From Tenericutes bacterium HGW-Tenericutes-1 (GTDB lineage: Bacteria > Bacillota_I > Bacilli_A > Izemoplasmatales > Hujiaoplasmataceae), in the NCBI GenBank assembly GCA_002839155.1, contig PGXM01000012.1, positions 1 to 64,000 on the forward strand: a stretch of 64,000 nt of DNA. Reading direction: 5' to 3'. A program made the translations under genes and the position numbers. Of the stretch, positions 42,376 through 50,700 are shown one piece after another (position 1 is the first letter of the stretch; each line of letters begins with the position of its first letter). The notes beneath the pieces are model-generated. The model was not told the DNA's origin. It did no database searches and saw nothing but the letters and a program-made list of their open reading frames with translations.

Positions 42376-44046
42376 TTATCTTTTTTTATACATCACAAAC
42401 CAAATTATATTTGATATAAGTGCGATGATAAAAATACCACCTAAGGCTAAATAGTGCCAATATCGAAGGATGAACTTTTGTTCAGATTGTTCACCACTAA
42501 AATCGATGTCTGGAAGTTCGTAATCGAAATCTGGGGATTTCTCTCTTACAACGATTTCTAAAGTTTTCGAAAGTTCAGTCTCCCCCGATTTGTTTTTAAA
42601 ATCGAGACTGATATGATAGACGCCTTTTTGGGTAGAACGAGCGGTATATGAGTCAAATATAACAAACACTTCATAAGCCTCGGTGCTTGAAAGTTCACCG
42701 CTATTGATCAGTAATTGTGTAAAGTCTGACAATCCTAAAATCGTATTATTATAAACCATGATAACCGAAGTATCTAAATAAACCACCGGTCCGATAACAT
42801 CAGTAATTTGAACGCTAATGGTTTTGTCTTGAATGTTGCCGCTCGAATCCGAGACTGTTAATACAATTGGATACGTTCCAATTTTTTTCATGTTTGGGGT
42901 ATATAAATCAGTTTTGATGGTAATTGAAGTTGTTAAGTTTTGATCATAATCATCCATGACGGTTTGTGAGGCAATCACGTCTTGAACGGTTAATATGGCA
43001 TTATATCCTATTACAAATGATTCAGGCCCACTAAAGATAGGTGATGCTTCGTCGATGACCTCAATTTCAACCATATAAAAAGTGGTATTATTACTCGAAT
43101 CCGTCACTTTAAAGGTAATTTCATAAAACCCTAAAATCGATTGATTTAATGTATAGTTTTCTTCAACTAATTCAATACTGCTTGAAATATCACCGTCCAC
43201 GTTATCGGAAGCATTCAACTGACTTTTAATTGCATCTATGGTTAATGTATTGGGATAACTTAAAACAATCGTATTATTCCCTGAAATAATCGGTTTCGTC
43301 ACATCGACGACTTTGACAAGAATATTAAAGTATGTAACATTACCACTCGAGTCAGACACAGAATACTCAACTAAGTATTCTCCGACCGTAGACAAGTTCG
43401 TTGTGTAGGTATCATTGACGACGATAATATTACTTGATACATCGCCTTCAATCGCATCATACGCACTGAGTCCAGATGTAATTTCAGCTAAGGTAAAAGG
43501 ATTATCAATATTGACAATCACAACCCCTGAACCGTTATAATAGGGTCCATTGATATCAATCAGATTGCCTATCACAAACGGTTCATAACTGGTGAAACTC
43601 AAACCTTCTTCAAGAATCAATCCATTCACATTATGTGTTAATAAATAATCATTATTATCATTGATAGTGATGGCAATATAGTTGGCGTTGGTTGGGGTTT
43701 GAAAAGTAAAGGATCCATAATAGGGTTCGCTTGAATGAACAAACAAATCATAGCTATCGTGAGATAAAAAATCAATCTCATTGTCATTTTCATAGTAGGA
43801 AATTGTCCATGAGATTTCACCCGGATCATAAAAGTCTCTGGGGAAAGATAATGTATAATACGTATGCGCTTTAATAGCGAAATTATCATTGCTAGAAAGT
43901 ACACCATTTGAATACGTGAAATTGTCGGTAGACAAGTAATTCTTTCCCCCAGGTAAATAATGGGGTGAATAGGTATCTGCGGATACCATCAGAATCATCG
44001 GAAAAAATCCAAGCAAAAGTGTTAAAACCAATAGTAATTTCTTCAA
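42376..44046 (-). CDS. Cell-surface protein with Ig-like (DUF5011-type) repeats
   Basis: 556 residues. It has a signal peptide (1-23), a lectin/carbohydrate-binding-module-like N-terminal region to about 165, then about four Ig-like repeats of some 85 residues. Each repeat has the sequence D(A/N)xxGD(V/I)SS ... GxYxxxxxVxDSSGN. A C-terminal membrane helix (about 530-550) is followed by MYKKR, so the protein faces outward and is anchored at both processed ends. Start is TTG 44046, supported by AAGGAGATGA nine bases upstream; that site lies in a perfect hairpin. Probably adhesion or polymer binding. Confidence 0.82.
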   Translation of the reverse strand: MKKLLLVLTLLLGFFPMILMVSADTYSPHYLPGGKNYLSTDNFTYSNGVLSSNDNFAIKAHTYYTLSFPRDFYDPGEISWTISYYENDNEIDFLSHDSYDLFVHSSEPYYGSFTFQTPTNANYIAITINDNNDYLLTHNVNGLILEEGLSFTSYEPFVIGNLIDINGPYYNGSGVVIVNIDNPFTLAEITSGLSAYDAIEGDVSSNIIVVNDTYTTNLSTVGEYLVEYSVSDSSGNVTYFNILVKVVDVTKPIISGNNTIVLSYPNTLTIDAIKSQLNASDNVDGDISSSIELVEENYTLNQSILGFYEITFKVTDSSNNTTFYMVEIEVIDEASPIFSGPESFVIGYNAILTVQDVIASQTVMDDYDQNLTTSITIKTDLYTPNMKKIGTYPIVLTVSDSSGNIQDKTISVQITDVIGPVVYLDTSVIMVYNNTILGLSDFTQLLINSGELSSTEAYEVFVIFDSYTARSTQKGVYHISLDFKNKSGETELSKTLEIVVREKSPDFDYELPDIDFSGEQSEQKFILRYWHYLALGGIFIIALISNIIWFVMYKKR

Positions 44047-44089
44047 AAAAAATCATCTCCTTGCATAAATATTACACAGGAGATGATTT
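44045..44089 (-). promoter_or_regulatory. Terminator-like hairpin that contains the Shine-Dalgarno of the surface-protein gene
   Basis: Plus coordinates: 44050-44061 pairs with 44078-44089 (12 bp, perfect; core AATCATCTCCT/AGGAGATGATT), loop 16 bases. On the minus strand the 3' arm is the AGGAGATGA Shine-Dalgarno and is followed by a run of T leading into the TTG start at 44046-44044. It is therefore both a plausible terminator for the arsenic operon and a device that hides the ribosome binding site. Confidence 0.75.
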
Positions 44090-44160
44090 CATTCTTTATT
44101 TATATATCGAAGTCATGTATTTCATTAATATCTTATAGTCTTTTGTAAAGCAATCTTTTA

Positions 44161-44406
44161 TTAACTCGCTTCGTTGATAAAGTGGATAATTTGTTCAGTC
44201 GAGGGAACTCTGCCGACAGATTTGACAATGCCATTAATAACTAATGCTGGTGTACTCATGATATTATATTTCATAATTTCTTCAATTTTATCAACTTTGA
44301 TAATTGAAATATCACTACGGTTCAATTCAGAGACAACACGTCTTACTTGTGATTCAGTGACTTTACATTTAGAACACCCAGGACCTAATATTTTAATCTC
44401 AACCAT
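44161..44406 (-). CDS. Thioredoxin-like CxxC protein (after acr3)
   Basis: 81 residues from ATG 44406 (MVEIKILGPGCSKCK), chosen over the ATG 60 bases upstream because AGGAG lies nine bases before it and the domain starts here. The redox motif is CSKC (about 11-14), and STPALVINGIVKSVGRVP is the cis-proline region. It belongs to the small thioredoxin_3 family found with arsenic and permease genes. Possibly an electron donor for arsenate or organoarsenic handling; a separate ArsC is not seen. Confidence 0.83.
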   Translation of the reverse strand: MVEIKILGPGCSKCKVTESQVRRVVSELNRSDISIIKVDKIEEIMKYNIMSTPALVINGIVKSVGRVPSTEQIIHFINEAS

Positions 44407-45460
44407 TTGAGACCACTCCTGTATTTGAATCTGATTTAGGGAACCAGTGAGTTGTCTTGTTCGCAATCTTCACTAATATTAACATGACCGGAACTTCTGT
44501 CAAAACACCCACGATGGTTGCTAAGGCAACCCCGGGATTGAGCGGAAAGAGCGCTATTGCGACCGCTACCGCAAGTTCAAAGAAATTGGATGCTCCTATC
44601 ATCCCTGCAGGTGCAGCGATATCATGAGGCAATTTCAACGCTTTAGAAGCTCCATACGCAATACTGAAGATTAAGAACGTTTGAATGATTAAGGGAATAG
44701 CGATTAATAAGATGTGAAGTGGATTCGATAATATCAATTCACTTTGAAGTGAGAAGATTAATATGAGTGTCAGTAACAATCCTGAGATTGTCACCTTGTT
44801 AAACTTAGAAATAAAGTTGTTATTTAGATAATCTATTCCTTTTTTCTTAATGATAAAGTGTCTCGTGATGGCAGCCGCAACTAAAGGAATCACCACAAAC
44901 AAGAAAACCGATAAGAATAACGTTAACCAAGGGACAGATATACCACTGACATTGAGTAAGAATCCTACAATCGGTGCGAATAACAAAAGAATGATTAAAT
45001 CATTGGTCGCCACTTGAACGAGTGTATAGGCAGGATTGCCTTTCGTTAATCCGCTCCAAACAAAGACCATCGCTGTACAAGGTGCGGCACCTAACAAAAC
45101 GGCACCCGCTAGATAATCATTGGCTAGATTTAAAGGAATCAACGTTTTAAAGATAACGAAAAAGAATAGATAAGCAATGCCATACATCGTGAAGGGTTTA
45201 ATAACCCAGTTTGTGATCCACGTCACAAAGAGTCCTTTCGGATTCTTTCCAACATTTTTAATGGAGCCAAAATCAATCTTTAACATCATCGGATAAATCA
45301 TGAGCCAGATCAAGATACCAATCGGAATATTGACACTGGCAATCTCAAATTGATTTAAGAACTCGGGGACGATTGGAAACAACTGCCCAAGCAATACTCC
45401 TATGACCATGCATACTAAGACAAATAAAGTTAAATACTTTTCAAAGAATCCGATTTTCAT
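44399..45460 (-). CDS. acr3: Acr3-type arsenite efflux permease
   Basis: Ten-helix membrane carrier that exports arsenite. 353 residues with the Acr3 signature GAAPCTAMVFVWSGLT, whose cysteine is important for arsenite recognition, and LIWLMIYPMMLKIDFG. It overlaps the following thioredoxin-like gene by eight bases. Part of the arsR operon, so presumably induced by arsenite. Confidence 0.94.
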   Translation of the reverse strand: MKIGFFEKYLTLFVLVCMVIGVLLGQLFPIVPEFLNQFEIASVNIPIGILIWLMIYPMMLKIDFGSIKNVGKNPKGLFVTWITNWVIKPFTMYGIAYLFFFVIFKTLIPLNLANDYLAGAVLLGAAPCTAMVFVWSGLTKGNPAYTLVQVATNDLIILLLFAPIVGFLLNVSGISVPWLTLFLSVFLFVVIPLVAAAITRHFIIKKKGIDYLNNNFISKFNKVTISGLLLTLILIFSLQSELILSNPLHILLIAIPLIIQTFLIFSIAYGASKALKLPHDIAAPAGMIGASNFFELAVAVAIALFPLNPGVALATIVGVLTEVPVMLILVKIANKTTHWFPKSDSNTGVVSNG

Positions 45461-45468
45461 AAGTCCTC

Positions 45469-45708
45469 TTAGAGTTGATTGTTAATCAAAGATTTCACTT
45501 CTTCAAGTGAGGGTACACGTCCATAAGATGCAACTTTGTTATTGATGATTAATCCAGGCGTTCTTAGTAATCTTGCATTCGCAATTTGCATCATGTCAGT
45601 AATATATAATACGTTCGCTTCGACTTTTAATTCAGCTACAGCAGTTTTCACCGTTTCATAAAGTTTTTTACAGTTTGCACAACCTGATCCTAATACTTTA
45701 ATTTCCAT
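45469..45708 (-). CDS. Thioredoxin-like CxxC protein (before acr3)
   Basis: 79 residues, CANC at about 10-13, and RTPGLIINNKVASYGRVP as cis-proline strand. Paralogue of the 81-residue protein at the other side of acr3 (same layout, GSGCANC against GPGCSKC). It immediately follows the permease gene, an arrangement seen with ArsP/UPF0718-type permeases. Confidence 0.85.
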   Translation of the reverse strand: MEIKVLGSGCANCKKLYETVKTAVAELKVEANVLYITDMMQIANARLLRTPGLIINNKVASYGRVPSLEEVKSLINNQL

Positions 45709-45723
45709 AAATAGTCCTCCCTT

Positions 45724-46755
45724 CTATACAAATAAATGTCCAAATGCATTAAACAAATATCCCATGATGATGATTCCAATCGTGACGATTGAAACAAACA
45801 TCACTAGTAATTTTGTTTTAATCACTTTTTTAATCATAATAATCGACGGTAATGATAAAGCCGTCACAGCCATCATAAAGGCTAATACTGTACCAATCCC
45901 TACACCTTTTAAAACTAAGGCTTCAGCGATCGGTAAGGTTCCAAAAATATCAGCGTACATCGGAATTCCGACTAAAGTTGCTAAGATAACTGAGAAAGGA
46001 TTATTGGAACCTAATACTGTTTCAATCCAAGTTTGAGGAATAAATCCATGAATGATTGAACCTATACCGACACCGATTAAAACATATAACCAAACCTTAT
46101 GAATAATTTCTTTAACTTGATCGATAGAATAGTTGATTCTATCTTTTCTTGTCATTTTATATTCTTCTATAGCATCAAAATCAACTGATTCTACATTTTC
46201 TTGTTTTGCGGTAACAAATTGTTCAACGTATCTTTCCATTTTGAATACACTGATTAACGTGCCACCTAATACAGCGATGATAAGCCCAACGATGACATAC
46301 GCTAAAGCGATTTGCCAGTTGAAAATCGTCGCGAGCAACAATACAGAAGCCAAATCAACTAAAGGTGAAGAGATTAAGAATGAGAAGGTAACACCTATTG
46401 GCAGTCCTGCCTTCGTGAATCCGATAAAAATCGGAATTGATGAGCAGGAGCAAAACGGTGTGACCGTTCCTAAGAGTGCCCCAATGACATTGGCCCAAAC
46501 ACCCTTAAACTTACTTAAAATCTTTCTGGTTCTTTCTGGTGAAAAGAAGGATTGAATATAAGAAGCTAAAAAGATTAAGACTGATAACAAAATGAAGATT
46601 TTAATTACGTCATAAAAGAAGAAAGATAAAGCTTTATAAAGTAATCCCTCAATATCTAATTTAATAACGTCACGAAAAAACCAATTGACGATATCTTGAA
46701 GCCAAGTCATCTTTAAAAACGCATCATTCATCCAACTAAATAGCTCTTTTACCAC
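45724..46755 (-). CDS. ArsP/UPF0718-family permease
   Basis: 343 residues with about eight membrane helices and the family hallmark TPFCSCSSIPIFIGF, where the cysteine pair is the proposed metalloid site of ArsP, which exports trivalent organoarsenicals. Start is uncertain: GTG 46755 is ten bases from GGAGG, and TTG 46761 is only four bases from it. Cotranscribed with arsR, which it overlaps slightly, and with acr3. Confidence 0.87.
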   Translation of the reverse strand: MVKELFSWMNDAFLKMTWLQDIVNWFFRDVIKLDIEGLLYKALSFFFYDVIKIFILLSVLIFLASYIQSFFSPERTRKILSKFKGVWANVIGALLGTVTPFCSCSSIPIFIGFTKAGLPIGVTFSFLISSPLVDLASVLLLATIFNWQIALAYVIVGLIIAVLGGTLISVFKMERYVEQFVTAKQENVESVDFDAIEEYKMTRKDRINYSIDQVKEIIHKVWLYVLIGVGIGSIIHGFIPQTWIETVLGSNNPFSVILATLVGIPMYADIFGTLPIAEALVLKGVGIGTVLAFMMAVTALSLPSIIMIKKVIKTKLLVMFVSIVTIGIIIMGYLFNAFGHLFV

Positions 46756-47036
46756 GCGCAAGATGCCTCCGTATTCTTTAAGTCCGTTAAGAATTGAATC
46801 AACTGATCAATCTTTGTTTTATCGACAAAATGCTTTTTCCAGTTTCCTTCTTTTTTAGCAACCGTTAACCCTGCATCGGTTAATAACCGCAAATGATAAG
46901 AAAGCGTTGGTTGAGAAATTGGAAGTTTATCAATCAAGGTACAACCACAGGTTTCACCTTGAATGAGCAACTCTAAAATCTTTAACCGATTTTCATCGCT
47001 TAAGGCTTTAAATAATAATGCATTTTCTTCAAACAT
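46749..47036 (-). CDS. arsR: ArsR/SmtB-family repressor
   Basis: 95 residues, winged helix-turn-helix (LSDENRLKILELLIQGETCGC, then ISQPTLSYHLRLLTDAGLT as recognition helix). The CxC pair in ETCGC matches the arsenite-sensing cysteines of ArsR; a further cysteine lies near the C terminus (ASCAW). GAGGTG precedes the ATG. First gene of the arsenic operon, divergent from the gntR operon. Expected to repress its own operon. Confidence 0.92.
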   Translation of the reverse strand: MFEENALLFKALSDENRLKILELLIQGETCGCTLIDKLPISQPTLSYHLRLLTDAGLTVAKKEGNWKKHFVDKTKIDQLIQFLTDLKNTEASCAW

Positions 47037-47090
47037 AAAAGCACCTCACAATATAGATAAAACAGAAGATAAAAAATATAAAAAAATAAA

Positions 47091-47152
47091 TTGACACAAT
47101 AAAATGAAAGCGTTATACTTTAACTGGTCATGACAACATGACAACATGACAA
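47091..47152 (+). promoter_or_regulatory. Promoter and operator of the nucleoside operon
   Basis: TTGACA (47091-47096), 17 bp, TATACT (47114-47119). Immediately downstream, over the expected start site, are three perfect 8-bp direct repeats CATGACAA (47129-47152), preceded by a GTCATGAC palindrome (47127-47134). This fits repression by the GntR/HutC protein encoded next. Overlapping the spacer and -10, ATGAAAGCGTTATACT (47104-47119) resembles a CcpA cre site but departs from it at two end positions. Confidence 0.8.
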
Positions 47153-47177
47153 TGTTTTAAAAGGGGGATATTTATTG

Positions 47178-47915
47178 ATGTCAACAGGATACAAAATTCC
47201 AAAGTATTATGTTTTAAAACAAGATATCATCCGAAAAATTGAACAAGACGAACTGAATGATGATCAGATGATACCAAGTGAAAGAGAATTGACCGAAAAA
47301 CATGGTATTAGTCGAATTACAGTTCGAAAAGCAATTGATGAACTGGTAAATGAGGGATATCTATATAGAATTCAAGGCAAAGGCACCTACGTTAAAGGTG
47401 ATTCAGTCAAACAAGAACTGTTCTCTATAACGAGTTGTACACGCGATATTCTTCAAATGGGTAAAATACCAACAAGAAAAGTCATAAATGCACTTGTCAT
47501 CGTTCCAAATTCAAAAAGAATGCGCGAACTAGAAATTACTGCAACCGATAAAATATTCACACTTGACCGTGTCTATTGTGCAGATGGAGCCCCTGTCAAT
47601 AGAACTATAGTTTATCTGCCAATGAAATTATTTCCTGAAATAAACAGGCATGATTTTGGTAGTCAATCACTCTATGACGTTCTTGAAAGAGAGTATAACG
47701 TTAAAATCACTAGAGCAACAAGAACTATTGAAGCCATCGCTGCAGAATCAAAAATTGCTGAATTATTGATGATTCCTGAAGGAATCCCAATTCTATTATT
47801 CCGTGGTGTAACATACGGTATTGTCAATGGTAAAGAAGTCCCAATTGAAACCTTTAAATCATATTATCGCTCAGACAATCGAAGATTTTACATCAATCAA
47901 GTTAAGGTTGATTAA
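47178..47915 (+). CDS. GntR-family (HutC/UTRA) transcriptional regulator
   Basis: 245 residues from ATG 47178, with GGGGGA about nine bases upstream. The N-terminal winged helix has IPSERELTEKHGISRITVRK as recognition region (about 33-52) and a wing YRIQGKGTYV. The UTRA ligand domain follows (about 85-240), with KIFTLDRVYCADGAPVNRT and SLYDVLEREYNV. UTRA regulators sense sugars, amino acids or their phosphates. It is the first gene of the transport-catabolic operon and probably controls it through the CATGACAA repeats; the ligand could be a nucleoside or a pathway intermediate. Confidence 0.9.
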   Translation: MSTGYKIPKYYVLKQDIIRKIEQDELNDDQMIPSERELTEKHGISRITVRKAIDELVNEGYLYRIQGKGTYVKGDSVKQELFSITSCTRDILQMGKIPTRKVINALVIVPNSKRMRELEITATDKIFTLDRVYCADGAPVNRTIVYLPMKLFPEINRHDFGSQSLYDVLEREYNVKITRATRTIEAIAAESKIAELLMIPEGIPILLFRGVTYGIVNGKEVPIETFKSYYRSDNRRFYINQVKVD

Positions 47916-47950
47916 AATAATATAAAAATAATAAAAATACAGGAGGATTT

Positions 47951-49108
47951 ATGAAAAAAGTTTTAGTAGTAGCATTTTCTTTATTCGCATTATTCTTGTT
48001 AGTCGGATGCACTAACGAGAACAACGAAGACATCAAAGTTGGCCTAATTGTGTCAGCTGCTGGTGCTAATGACAATGGTTATAATCAATTCGCCATTGAA
48101 GGTTTAAACCAAGCAAAAGATGAATTCGGAATTCAAATCCAAGTTGTTAATACAGCTAATGATGTTCCTGGTTCGCTAGAAACCCTTGGAGAAGAAGGCT
48201 TTGATTTAGTCTTCTCATTGGAATACAATTTTGGTGCATTAATTACAGATGACGGGTCAGGTCAATCAATCGCTGAAAAATATCCAGATACAACATTTGT
48301 CGTGTTTAACGCTTTCGCAAACACCGATGAAAATGGTGACAAAATTCATGATAACGTCATCGAGGTATTGTTCAATGTTAATGAAGGATCATTCCTTGCA
48401 GGAGCACTCGCTGTTCTTGTTAACGAAAATCATGAACTTTTATTTACTGATGAAGATTACCATTTCACTCCAACTTCCACTTCTAGAGCTGTAGGATTTG
48501 TTGGTGGAACACAATCAGATGGAATATCAGTTTTCGGATATGGATTCGCACAAGGAGTTAACTATATTGCCACTGAGTTAAATGTAGATTATGATTTATA
48601 TGAAACATATTCTGCTGGTTTTGGTGCCTCTACAGAAAACTATAATGTAATCAATTCATATTACACTTCCGGCGCAAACTTTGTTTTTGCTGCTGCTGGC
48701 GGAGTTAGTACAAACATGAAAAACGCTGCTGCTGCTAATGGTAAATTAGCCATCGATGTTGATGCTAACCAAGATGCTTCAGTCCCTGGTTCAGTATTAA
48801 CAAGCGTTTTGAAAAATACAAACGTTGCCATTTATGATATCGTTGAACAATTTGTTGAAGATAAACTAGAAAGTGGAAAACATGTATTCTATGATTTAGC
48901 CTCTGGAGCAACAGGAATTACTGATTTAACAACCATTCAAGGATTTGTGTCAACAGAAGCTGCCGCACAAACAAAATGGAATGAAATTAAAGCTAAAATT
49001 GCCGAACTAGTAGCAGATATCTCTGATGGAACAATTGATGTTATCGATGCACAAGCTGGTGAAGTATTAGACTATTCAACATTAACGCATGTAAATAAAG
49101 CTAACTAA
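47951..49108 (+). CDS. BMP-family nucleoside-binding lipoprotein
   Basis: 385 residues, signal peptide with lipobox LLVGC (cysteine about 20). The mature chain opens DIKVGLIVSAAGANDNGYNQ, the typical PnrA/BmpA/Med start whose residues line the nucleoside pocket, and FVGGTQSDGISVFGYGF is another family segment. It captures extracellular purine or other nucleosides for the ABC system encoded next. AGGAGG precedes the start. Slightly longer than the usual 330-360 because of an insertion near residues 150-165 (LLFTDEDYHFTPTSTS). Confidence 0.92.
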   Translation: MKKVLVVAFSLFALFLLVGCTNENNEDIKVGLIVSAAGANDNGYNQFAIEGLNQAKDEFGIQIQVVNTANDVPGSLETLGEEGFDLVFSLEYNFGALITDDGSGQSIAEKYPDTTFVVFNAFANTDENGDKIHDNVIEVLFNVNEGSFLAGALAVLVNENHELLFTDEDYHFTPTSTSRAVGFVGGTQSDGISVFGYGFAQGVNYIATELNVDYDLYETYSAGFGASTENYNVINSYYTSGANFVFAAAGGVSTNMKNAAAANGKLAIDVDANQDASVPGSVLTSVLKNTNVAIYDIVEQFVEDKLESGKHVFYDLASGATGITDLTTIQGFVSTEAAAQTKWNEIKAKIAELVADISDGTIDVIDAQAGEVLDYSTLTHVNKAN

Positions 49109-49134
49109 CAAATTTTTATTTTGAGGTGATCGGT

Positions 49135-50700
49135 GTGGAAATCATCAAAACCATTGAATTGACAAGGATGTTTGGCGATTTTATCGCAAACAATCAAATT
49201 GACCTAACAGTTGAAGAAAATGAAATTAAGGCAATTGTTGGTGAAAATGGCGCTGGAAAATCCACGCTGATGAACATGTTATATGGACTATTAAAACCTA
49301 CCGCGGGTGAAATTTACATCCGCGGTGAGGTTGTTCATTTTGATTCACCAAATGATGCAATCAAAAAAGGAATCGGTATGGTGCATCAGCATTTCAAATT
49401 AGTCCCAAGCTTAACAATCTATGAGAATGTGATATTAGGTATCGAAGTAGAAAGAAAAATCAAACTCGGAAAATATTCTTTTTCTTTGCCTTCAATTGAC
49501 CACAAATATGAAGCAAAAGCAATCCAAGATTTAATCGATCGATTTCAATTTGGTTTGAAATCAACCGACATTGTTAAAAATTTGTCTATTGGAGCAAAGC
49601 AAAAAGTTGAAATATTAAAAATGTTATATCGCAATGTTGATATTGTTATATTTGATGAACCCACTGCAGTATTAACTCCTCAAGAAATAAAAGCCTTTTT
49701 TGTGACATTAAAAGAACTAAAAAAACAAGGAAAATCAATTATCTTAATTACCCATAAACTGCAAGAGGTAATGGAGGTCAGTGATTCTGTCACTGTCATA
49801 AAACAAGGGAAAGTCATAGGCAACAGAGTAACAAAAGAAACTTCAGATAAAGAACTAGCCAGAATGATGGTTGGAAGAGAAGTTTTATTAAATGTTGAGA
49901 AGAAATATCAAGACTATAGTAAAAATGAAATCGTATATGAAATAAAGGACTTAACAACCTATAACCATGATGGAATTAAAGTAGTAAATGGCATATCATT
50001 TCACTTGCGAAAAGGTGAAATTCTTGGTATCGCTGGTGTAGAAGGAAATGGTCAGTCAGAATTACTCGATCTACTAACAGGTTTGTCGCAATCAATAAGC
50101 GGAAAAATCATATTTAACGGTATTGATATAACTAATAAATGGCCAGATGAAATGCGTACACAAAAAATCGGATTTATTCCTGAAGATCGCTATGAACAAG
50201 GACTTTGTCTAGACATGTCAATCGCTGAAAATATGATTGCCGGTCATCATGGTAAAAAAGAAGTTTGTAAACATGGATTACTTCTCACACAAAAGATCAA
50301 CGAAAAACGAGATCGATTAATTAAATCTAATGATATAAGAGTCTCCGATTGTGAAGGAAATGTCTCATCGTTATCAGGTGGAAATGCTCAAAAAATTATT
50401 CTTGCGCGCGAATTTGATGCAAATCCTGAATTATTAATCGCCGCACAACCGACGAGAGGTGTAGATATTGGCGCAATTGAATATATTCACAAAAGTCTAT
50501 TGAACTTACAAGCTCAAGGAAAATCGATATTACTCATATCAAGTGAGTTATCAGAAATAATGTCATTAGCTGATCGAATCGCCGTAATATACAAAGGCCA
50601 AATCATTGGAGAAGTCAATGGCATAAACGCTTCTCGTGAAGAAATCGGATTACTCATGGCCGGAATTTGTGAAAGGAAACCTGAAAATGAAGTACGATAA
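49135..50700 (+). CDS. Nucleoside ABC transporter ATP-binding protein (two NBDs)
   Basis: 521 residues from GTG 49135, five bases after GAGGTGA. The upstream GTG at 49126 lies inside that site. Two nucleotide-binding domains: the first is complete (GENGAGKST, LSIGAKQK, IVIFDEPTAVLT, ITHKL). The second has the altered Walker A GVEGNGQSE, with LSGGNAQK and AAQPTRGVDIG. This asymmetry is normal in the YufO/NupO nucleoside importers. The end overlaps the first permease gene by 14 bases. Confidence 0.93.
   Translation: MEIIKTIELTRMFGDFIANNQIDLTVEENEIKAIVGENGAGKSTLMNMLYGLLKPTAGEIYIRGEVVHFDSPNDAIKKGIGMVHQHFKLVPSLTIYENVILGIEVERKIKLGKYSFSLPSIDHKYEAKAIQDLIDRFQFGLKSTDIVKNLSIGAKQKVEILKMLYRNVDIVIFDEPTAVLTPQEIKAFFVTLKELKKQGKSIILITHKLQEVMEVSDSVTVIKQGKVIGNRVTKETSDKELARMMVGREVLLNVEKKYQDYSKNEIVYEIKDLTTYNHDGIKVVNGISFHLRKGEILGIAGVEGNGQSELLDLLTGLSQSISGKIIFNGIDITNKWPDEMRTQKIGFIPEDRYEQGLCLDMSIAENMIAGHHGKKEVCKHGLLLTQKINEKRDRLIKSNDIRVSDCEGNVSSLSGGNAQKIILAREFDANPELLIAAQPTRGVDIGAIEYIHKSLLNLQAQGKSILLISSELSEIMSLADRIAVIYKGQIIGEVNGINASREEIGLLMAGICERKPENEVR

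Noticed and set aside
43638-43907. Minus-strand 89-codon frame inside the surface-protein gene
   Set aside because: Shadow frame, low complexity, no start context.
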